The notes under the pieces are model-generated. The model ran no database searches, was not told the origin of the DNA, and saw nothing but the letters and a program-made list of their open reading frames with translations. A stretch of DNA of 64,000 nt, taken from Bolinopsis microptera. Taxonomy: Eukaryota > Ctenophora > Tentaculata > Lobata > Bolinopsidae. Every line of letters begins with the position of its first letter. The first letter of the stretch is position 1. The position numbers and the translations under genes are program-made. The stretch is from contig NC_087083.1 in assembly GCF_026151205.1 (NCBI RefSeq), positions 5,744,460-5,808,459 of the forward strand. Reading direction: 5' to 3'. Shown here in pieces: positions 57,325 through 64,000 of this stretch.

Positions 57325-57768
57325 AATTTATGTCAATTTTTGTTTTTCATCTAGTACGAATTAAATTTGTTTGTAATGTCAGACTGAAGAAGATGCCGAA
57401 CATCCGAAATATTTCGTTTAAATAAATTTGGCGTTTCATTTGTCGATCGCAACTACAGAAGAAGAAATTAAATTTAAAATTTGTTATTTGTGCAGAGTAA
57501 TACATCATTTTCTGAAGACGATTCACAAAAGTAGTTTGAAAGCTTAATAAAGTTTTCGCATCACTTATATGTTTTAAGCAAACCCCCTCCAGGATCATTT
57601 TCTGGGAAGCTTATTCAAAGCAAATAGCTAAAAAGGAATAAATATTTCGACTTTTCTGATAAATTGTTTCAAAGCTTCAACATTGCTTTCAATTTCATTC
57701 AATAATAAAATAATTCAACTCTTTGGTACTTTTGTTAAGTATTTGACTTTATTTCACTTACAAGAAAA

Positions 57769-59484
57769 ATGATTGAAGGCGGAGATATGTCAAACGAAGC
57801 AGCAGTTGAAGATGACTCGACAGATGAACAAGACTTTTTAGAACAAGCGAGGAAATATTTACAAGAGACTTATCAAGAGCTGAAATGTACCGGAGCTCCA
57901 TTGACTGATAATGAAACACCTTTAACTGAAACACGAGGTGTCGATATTAAAACATCAGTTATCGAAGTGGAAACACCAGCTGTTCAAACCGAAACTCTTT
58001 CTGTCGAAATCGAAGCACCAGCAGTCAAATTGGAAACAGGAGCCATGGGATGCGAAACAGCAGATTTTGAAGTTGAAACATCAGATGATGAAATTGAAGA
58101 AAGATCAGTTATTGAAGAAGCTGTACTGGAAACAGTAGCCATGGAATGCGAATCACCAGATGTTGAAGTTCTAACATCAGATGTTGAAATTAAAGAAGGA
58201 TCAGTTATTGAAGAAGAATTAGCATCAGATGTCGAAATCGAAACGCCGTGGCCAATATGGGCAGAGGGTCCGGGCTTGATGGACTGCTTTGTCGGTGATC
58301 AGGGCTTCTTTAAAGTCTTCACCGGAGATGCCGGACAAGGTACACTTAGTGTGCAATTGAAGAAACCTAAAACCAAAGCTCGAGTAAGAAAGTGGAAGGG
58401 AGTGAAAGAGACCGTTACCTGTAGATACAACCCAGAAGTAGCTGGAAAGTACATTATCAAAATCAAGTGGGATGACGAACATATAATAGGCAGTCCATTC
58501 ACGATACAAGTCAGAATTAAACGTTCAGCAATTGAAATCGAAACACCAGCTGTCGAAATCGAAGCACCGGCTGTTGAAGTTGAAACAGCAGCCATGGAAT
58601 ACGAAACAGCAAATGTTGAAGATGAAGTATCAGATGTTGAAATTGACGAAAGATCAGTTATTGAAGAAGAAGCACCAATTGCCAAAACTGAAGCTCCGGT
58701 TGTCGAAGTTGAAACGATAGCTATGGACATAGAAAGACGGTGGCCAGCTCTTGAAATTGAAACGCCGTGGCCAGTATGGGCAGAGGGTCCGGGCTTGATG
58801 GACTGCTTTGTCGGTGATCAGAGTTACTTTCAAATCTTCACCGGAGATGCCGGACAAGGTACACTAAGTGTGCAATTGAAGAAACCCTTAGCCATACCTC
58901 GACTGAGAAAGTGGAAGGGAGTAAAAGTTAGTGAATGGAGGGGAGCCAAACGGACTGTAACCTGTTGCTACAACTCAGAAGTAGCTGGAAAGTACATTAT
59001 AAAAATCAAGTGGGAGGATGAGCACATTATGGGCAGTCCATTTAAAATACAAATCAGAAAACGTCCAGCAATCAAAATCGAAACACCTACTGTTGAAGTC
59101 CAAGTACTAGCAATTGAAGCGGTTGAAGTCAAGTTACCAACTGTAAAAGAGAAACGTGAAACGCTGAAAAAGATACGAGCAGAAGGTCCGGGCTTAATGG
59201 ACTGTTTGGTGGGTGATCTAACCTACTTCCAAATATTTAAAAAACATGCTGGACACGGTACACTTAGTGTGCAAGTAAAAACACCAAAAGCCAAATCTCA
59301 AGTTAGTGAATGGGAGGGAGCGAAACGGACCATTTCTTGTAGATACAACCCAGAAGTAGCTGGAAAGTACATTATCGTAATAAAGTGGGAGAAGGAACAC
59401 ATAATGGGCAGTCCATTTAGCATAAAAGTCAGGGAACGTCCAGCTAAATCTATTAAATTTGAAATGCCTGCTGTCGAATCATGA
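57769..59484 (+). CDS. Gene E: compact three-filamin-repeat protein
   Basis: A single exon of 571 codons starts MIEGGDMSNEA. One FLEQA motif (EQDFLEQARKYLQETYQELK, then CTGAP) and short acidic linkers follow. Filamin Ig-like repeats lie at about 58250-58518, 58771-59070 and 59171-59442, each with GPGLMDC, AG.GTLSVQ(L/V)K, EVAGKYII.IKW and GSPF. A Trp-Pro segment (ETPWP(I/V)WAEGPG) precedes the first two, as in the second repeat of gene C. Repeat 2 has an internal duplication (RKWKGVKVSEWRGAKR). No LFRP cassettes are present and heptads are few, so this is the least expanded member. The protein ends within a heptad at TGA. Confidence 0.9.
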   Translation: MIEGGDMSNEAAVEDDSTDEQDFLEQARKYLQETYQELKCTGAPLTDNETPLTETRGVDIKTSVIEVETPAVQTETLSVEIEAPAVKLETGAMGCETADFEVETSDDEIEERSVIEEAVLETVAMECESPDVEVLTSDVEIKEGSVIEEELASDVEIETPWPIWAEGPGLMDCFVGDQGFFKVFTGDAGQGTLSVQLKKPKTKARVRKWKGVKETVTCRYNPEVAGKYIIKIKWDDEHIIGSPFTIQVRIKRSAIEIETPAVEIEAPAVEVETAAMEYETANVEDEVSDVEIDERSVIEEEAPIAKTEAPVVEVETIAMDIERRWPALEIETPWPVWAEGPGLMDCFVGDQSYFQIFTGDAGQGTLSVQLKKPLAIPRLRKWKGVKVSEWRGAKRTVTCCYNSEVAGKYIIKIKWEDEHIMGSPFKIQIRKRPAIKIETPTVEVQVLAIEAVEVKLPTVKEKRETLKKIRAEGPGLMDCLVGDLTYFQIFKKHAGHGTLSVQVKTPKAKSQVSEWEGAKRTISCRYNPEVAGKYIIVIKWEKEHIMGSPFSIKVRERPAKSIKFEMPAVES

Positions 59485-60069
59485 TCTGAAACGTAAAATT
59501 CAAGATCAGAACAACAGATGTTGATACTGACATGGATGACTTTACGATTACCAGACTTGAGAGACTGTACGGCATTGGGAAACAAGTGTTACATGCCACC
59601 CTGGCCTTCAGATGTTATAAACCCCTCCGGGATAGAATAAGATTCTGATAATCCCGGCTCCCGCTAAATAGATTTTGATAATCCCGGCTCCCGCTGTTAG
59701 TTTTTACCCGCTGAATGAATAACCCCGGCATAATTTCTATAATCCCGCCCCGCTATTTGGTTCGACCCGGTTCATTTATTTAACAGATATTAATTTGTGT
59801 TTCATGAATAAGGCTAGTTTTAATCTTCCCACGAGAATATCTGTTCGGCGCATAATTAATGTCACGTGTCCTGATGACACGTATCACGTGACCTCCCAGT
59901 GCGACGCGCATTCGTCAAAAATAACACGTGACCTATAACCTAAAGTAAGAAATATAGATCAGCTTGGCACGTGCCCGGAGTTGGCAAAGTTCCAGCACGC
60001 TCCTTGTTATTGAATATCTTGGACCAGTTCCAAAACCTGTTCATTAGTTTCGTTTGACCGTTATTGCGC

Positions 60070-61457
60070 ATGGATCTTAGTTCAGCCTCAGAGGAGGATA
60101 ACCCCTTGTTTGATGTTAGAGTGGAGGAACTTCTCCAAAACCGTACACCAGCTTCAACCATCAAAGTGAACAATTGGGCAGAAAACAAATTTGATACCTG
60201 GCTGGAAACCACGAGCTTTCCCTATCTATCCTTTGAAGATGTTGACTACGACAGATTGAATTACATAATGGAGCGCTTTCTTTGCGACGTGGGGGAGAAA
60301 TTGAAATACCGCTCAATGCATTCCGTTATAACTGCCTTGAATAGGAAGCTCAAGGAAAGGTCCGTCGACCAAGACCTTTTTGTGACCAAACGGTACGAGC
60401 GGTTCAGGCGAGTGTATGATGGGTGGCTAAAAGAAAAACAGGCGTCTGATGTCAGTTCTCCAACTAATAAGGCTGGTTACATCACAGAGGCCGAGGAAGA
60501 AAGATTGTGGGATAGTGGAGTATTCGGGATCAGCACACCCATTCAGCTGCTAACCACAGTAATGTTTCTGTTGTGCAAAATATTCACGCTCCGTGGTGGA
60601 GATGAGTTGAAACAACTTAAATCCGGTGATATCACGATCACAAAGCTTAAAGACAGGTGTGAAGTTTGGTACAGAGAACGCAGGTCAAAGAATAAACAAC
60701 CGGGTTTGAAGAGCATTAACAAAGAACGGAAACAGGTGCAGCATTTTCATGATCCAATCAACGAGTCATACTCGAGATCGTTTTCCTTTGTTTATCAAGT
60801 GTTTCTGAGTAAATCTCACCCCAAAGTGTCCGATCCTGAGTCGAAACTGCAACTCCTTCAACATTGTTTAACTTTGAAAAAATGTAAGAACTTACAGGAA
60901 GCTAAAGTGTGGTTCTGTAACCGGAGAGTAGTGGGGAAGAATTACCCAAAAGAACTATTCGAAAGAGCGATGGAAGAAGCTAAAATAGATCACAAAGGCA
61001 GGAACCTCTCTCTGCGATCTATCAGACCCTCCTCAATACACAGGATGGCAAAGAATAACGTTCACCCCGAAAAGATGAGGAAAAGAACCGGTCACTCTTC
61101 CATCTCTGCCCTGAACCAGTACACACGGTAAAAATAAAAATATTATAATTAACCCAGTTTAACTAAGTTTTTGAAATTTCAGCTAGTTAATTTCAACCTT
61201 AAAATGTCAATTATTTACAATGCTTAAGTTTAACTTTATACTATGAGTATGATTGAGCTCAATTAATTTTTTTGAATTTCAGATTCGAACAAGAGCTATC
61301 AGCAGAAGAAATTTCAACCATTCTCGCATCCCCACCGTGCAGACTGAAGGTGTTTGGATTCCGACTACCCAATCGTCGAGATATTCCAAAACCCAGCATG
61401 CAAACTTGTTTCCTCCTGCTAATTACTTGTTTGCTATTAAAAGTAGCCTTTTTCTGA
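60070..61457 (+). CDS. Crypton-like tyrosine recombinase (two exons)
   Basis: Predicted join is 60070-61127 and 61283-61457 (phase 2, donor gtaaaa, acceptor gaatttcag), 410 residues. The N-terminal helical part (ASTIKVNNWAENKFDTWLET) matches the DNA-binding region of Crypton and KIAA1958-like proteins. The catalytic part has FTLRGGDEL (first Arg), LSLRSIRPSSIHRM (second Arg), KRTGHSS (His) and LNQYTR (Tyr nucleophile). Family members usually have His in the H-x-x-R position, but Leu stands here, which may reduce activity. Exon 2 adds FEQELSAEEISTILASPP and ends in a hydrophobic stretch. Cryptons commonly contain introns. The upstream TTG at 60064 is not a likely start. Confidence 0.82.
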
Positions 61458-61825
61458 TAACAGACTCCGGATTTGATGTATTAAATCTGCTACCTTTTTG
61501 GTTTTAATTTTACATATCGATGAACCGAGATCTTGGACAATCCTAAATTCAAATAATTGTTTATTTTGAGTTTTACTATTAACTTGTTTGCTAATGAAAG
61601 TAGCCTTTTTCGGACTACAGAATCCAGATTTTGTGAATTAAATCGATTACCTTATTGGTTCTATAAATTCTATTTATCTAATTTTATATACTTCTATCTG
61701 ACTAATTCTAATGAATTTCAATATACGGCTATTACTTCTTCAATTCCATTACGAATAATCATGATGATTACCTCCAATAACAAGAATTAAGAGTAAAATA
61801 TAAAATTTGTTGGTCCTAGCACTAA

Positions 61826-62017
61826 CCCGGAGGGGTTTATAACACATAACACCGGCAAGCTTAAGTTATATTAAAATAACCCCTCGTGCTAAAGCACGTC
61901 GGGGTTATTTTCATAATAATTCCTCGTGCTTCGCACTCGAAATTATTATCAATTTTTCCCGCGCGTCGCGGGAAAAATTGAAATATAATCCCTGCGCATG
62001 CCGGGGTTATGTGTGTT
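61826..62017. repeat. Hairpin cluster at the right end of the Crypton-like element
   Basis: In order: the inverted copy of the left end, then ataacccctcgtgctaaagc with its complement, then a 'taataattcctcgtgcttcg' stem, and caatttttcccgcg with its complement cgcgggaaaaattg. The last part is the gcatgccggggttat end. The same set occurs in the deletion derivative, so it is probably needed for mobilisation. Confidence 0.85.
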
Positions 62018-64000
62018 GTAAACTGGTCTTAGTAAACTAACTAGCATAACTATACGTGGTCTACGTGGCGAGATAGTGGGCGTTCCTAACTTATGACAGT
62101 CTACACTCAGTTGTATCAAACGATCGGGAAGTGTGTCCCGATATCAAACACAGAAAAGGAGAGAAGTGTGGCTCTGCAATTTGGTTGTATCATAAGCGTT
62201 GCCCAGTGTTGCCCAGTAGTGAGACGTATTATTATTTGTAAATTGTTTATTTTAATTTCATTGCTATACGCTAGGTACCGATTATTAAATTATTTGTTTG
62301 TTTGTTTGTGTATTATAGAACCCGTCCCCAATCTCGTATTGGAAAATGATTAAACTCAATACTGAGTGTGAATACGGGTGGTACCTGCAAGGGTATTCAT
62401 TAAGCATTCAGAGTTCTTCAGCTAGATTATTTTAGTAATTTTCGGTCGATATCAGATCTCGACCCCGCACTTCCAAAATGAAAATTTCCTAATTTTGTGC
62501 ACATAGTAACAAAAAATTATGTGTTCATTATATTATCGAAACTCAAAACATAAAATCAGTGTTGTAATTTTAAGAAATTCACTGATTGCTTTATTCTGCT
62601 TGAAAGTCGCGAATGAAAAGTATGTGAGGTCGATACCAAACCGATTATTGAGCAATGATAGCTAAGTAGTTGGCCGAAATACTCTAGGAAAGTAGTGAAT
62701 GAAATAAAACGGAATAAAAGTCAAAGTACATGATAAACTGAAACCAAATTTCCAAATCACGGAGTCTATAAATATATCCTGTAAACAAAAACCCTATTAA
62801 ATTATTTAAACACATATTGATAAATAACAGTGCAGTATCATTTGTCGCAAGAAATCAGAATAATCAGAAATTATTTGGAACTCCCAAAAACTGTCATATT
62901 GATAAACATGATGGAATTTTTCGTGAGCTAATTTTTTTTGTAATTCTTTGTGTAGAGTATAATACGGTCACCAAATGATTTGCTAACATGAAGAAAGTGT
63001 GTTATACTGAGTCTATGCCTACAGACTATAATGTTATCTAACTTTAATTATGATAGCCATAATACATCTAATCGTGACAAATGCAACTAAAATGTAAAAT
63101 ATTTTACGGACAAATGATCCCAGTAGGACTCCCAACCCACTGCTTCAGCGGGTAGTTGATGCACCTTTCACAGGCAAGAGCTACTTTGGTCTACTTGCTG
63201 TGAGGTGTCAACTGCCAATGCGACTAATAAGTGACTCAATTTAATTTCTTGAAGGATTGCGATCTATAGCTTGGCGATCAGTTATTCGTTTGCCAAGATT
63301 TACTCTCTTTTAATTTCGTTTTTTACAACGATGCGAAGTGCACAAATTTGATTAAACGAATAACGGCCGATTGTTCGAAAAGGTGCGGTATAAGGTCAAT
63401 AGTGCGATTCCGCACCCACCGCACTTCATTTTATGTGTTGCCTTTGTTTGGTGGTGACTGGTGAATGATATGCTACATCATATAAATTTAAATATTTGTA
63501 TTTGTTTTCATTAACTCATTCACAAAACCAGTTCCACTCCTACCTACTAATTAAGTAATTAGCACCTCAGAAATTTACCATTTTATGAGGTTTATTTAAG
63601 TTGCTACTTCTCCGAGTCTGGATTGCTGTCATGCCATTCACATTCCAACCTCATCATCAACATACACTACACGGAACTGGGAAGAGTTAGTTTCAATCTA
63701 GCCTGCTTGTGGCCCCGACAATCAAATACCAAAAGCTGGTTAGCTTGGCGCCTGGAGCATACATCTCTAAATGAAAGGTTACGTCATTAGTTTGTACTCT
63801 ACTAGAGTAGGAGGTGTGTATTAAACTAGAGTCTCTAGTTTAATACAAACCTTCGCCTCATCAAACTTTAATCATTGATTGTTTTACTATCGGTCGGACA
63901 TTATTATAATTACAACGTTCAGCTTACAAAACTATGTAAATATTTCTCAATCCATTTTTACTTTTGTGCTGATAAATATACATTATGATTCTTTTAAATA
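62018..64000. other. Intergenic DNA without recognisable genes
   Basis: Short AT-rich frames only. A short palindrome lies at about 63818-63846 (tgtattaaactagag / ctctagtttaataca). I see no coding region, RNA gene or complete mobile element here. Confidence 0.6.

Larger units (their letters stand above)
59614..62017 (+). mobile_element. Crypton-like tyrosine-recombinase element
   Basis: Its borders are inferred by comparison with the related copy at 45851-46783. The left end is gttataaacccctccgggat with repeated 'ataatcccggctcccgct'. The right part contains the inverse of the left end (aacccggaggggtttataac, 61826-61845) and then about 170 bp of hairpins ending ccggggttatgtgtgtt. A spliced recombinase gene lies inside. 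Several cacgtg motifs stand upstream of it (59860-59975). Confidence 0.85.

Noticed and set aside
1-64000. CRISPR arrays or bacterial operons
   Set aside because: The tandem arrays have no unique spacers, and the genes show introns and animal-type domains.

Overview
The window looks like nuclear DNA of an invertebrate metazoan. The signs are spliced genes with GT-AG introns, filamin-type Ig repeats, a hevein-like plus fucolectin-like (FTP) secreted protein, animal-type LINEs, a Crypton-type tyrosine-recombinase element and a hAT-type MITE. A non-bilaterian such as a cnidarian is my guess, but nothing here fixes the species. No rRNA, tRNA or CRISPR array was recognised.

The main content is a tandem cluster of five paralogous genes, all on the + strand: A (about 1267-11412), B (28052-35168, three exons), C (41511-45179), D (53785-56316) and E (57769-59484). 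Each protein starts with a short amphipathic motif (FLEQA..FF.EAY.EL) or copies of it. Long proline-punctuated acidic heptads (V-E-I-E-A-P-A type, AHNAK- or titin-PEVK-like) follow, and among them sit one to four filamin Ig-like repeats (11 in all: A1, B4, C2, D1, E3). A, C and D also carry basic cassettes ending in LFRPAAKIE that resemble MARCKS/PKC-substrate patches; A has 21. Genes B-E share an upstream block and A-D share 3' flank sequence, so whole gene units were duplicated. The likely product type is a family of long elastic or scaffold proteins linked to the cytoskeleton. The same repeat DNA is read in different frames in different places, and genes A and C end at single-base lesions inside repeat units.

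Mobile DNA fills the space between genes. An apparently intact CR1/L2-like LINE (ORF1 19424-20506, ORF2 to 23508) lies between A and B. A decayed R2/NeSL-like LINE with a restriction-like endonuclease lies on the minus strand between C and D (50633-47176), bracketed by identical 219-bp direct repeats. A Crypton-like element with a spliced recombinase gene follows E (59614-62017), and its internally deleted relative lies inverted at 45851-46783. A hAT-like MITE, several fold-back repeats, an 11-bp minisatellite and other tandem repeats complete the picture.

Between B and C, on the minus strand, a small secreted-protein gene (38963 to about 36129) encodes a signal peptide, a hevein-type chitin-binding domain and two tandemly duplicated FTP/F5-8C-like exons. 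A degenerate C2H2 zinc-finger remnant lies at 51571-52990 on the minus strand. The stretches 12300-18000, 23700-27280, 39300-40850 and 62020-64000 hold no gene I can support.
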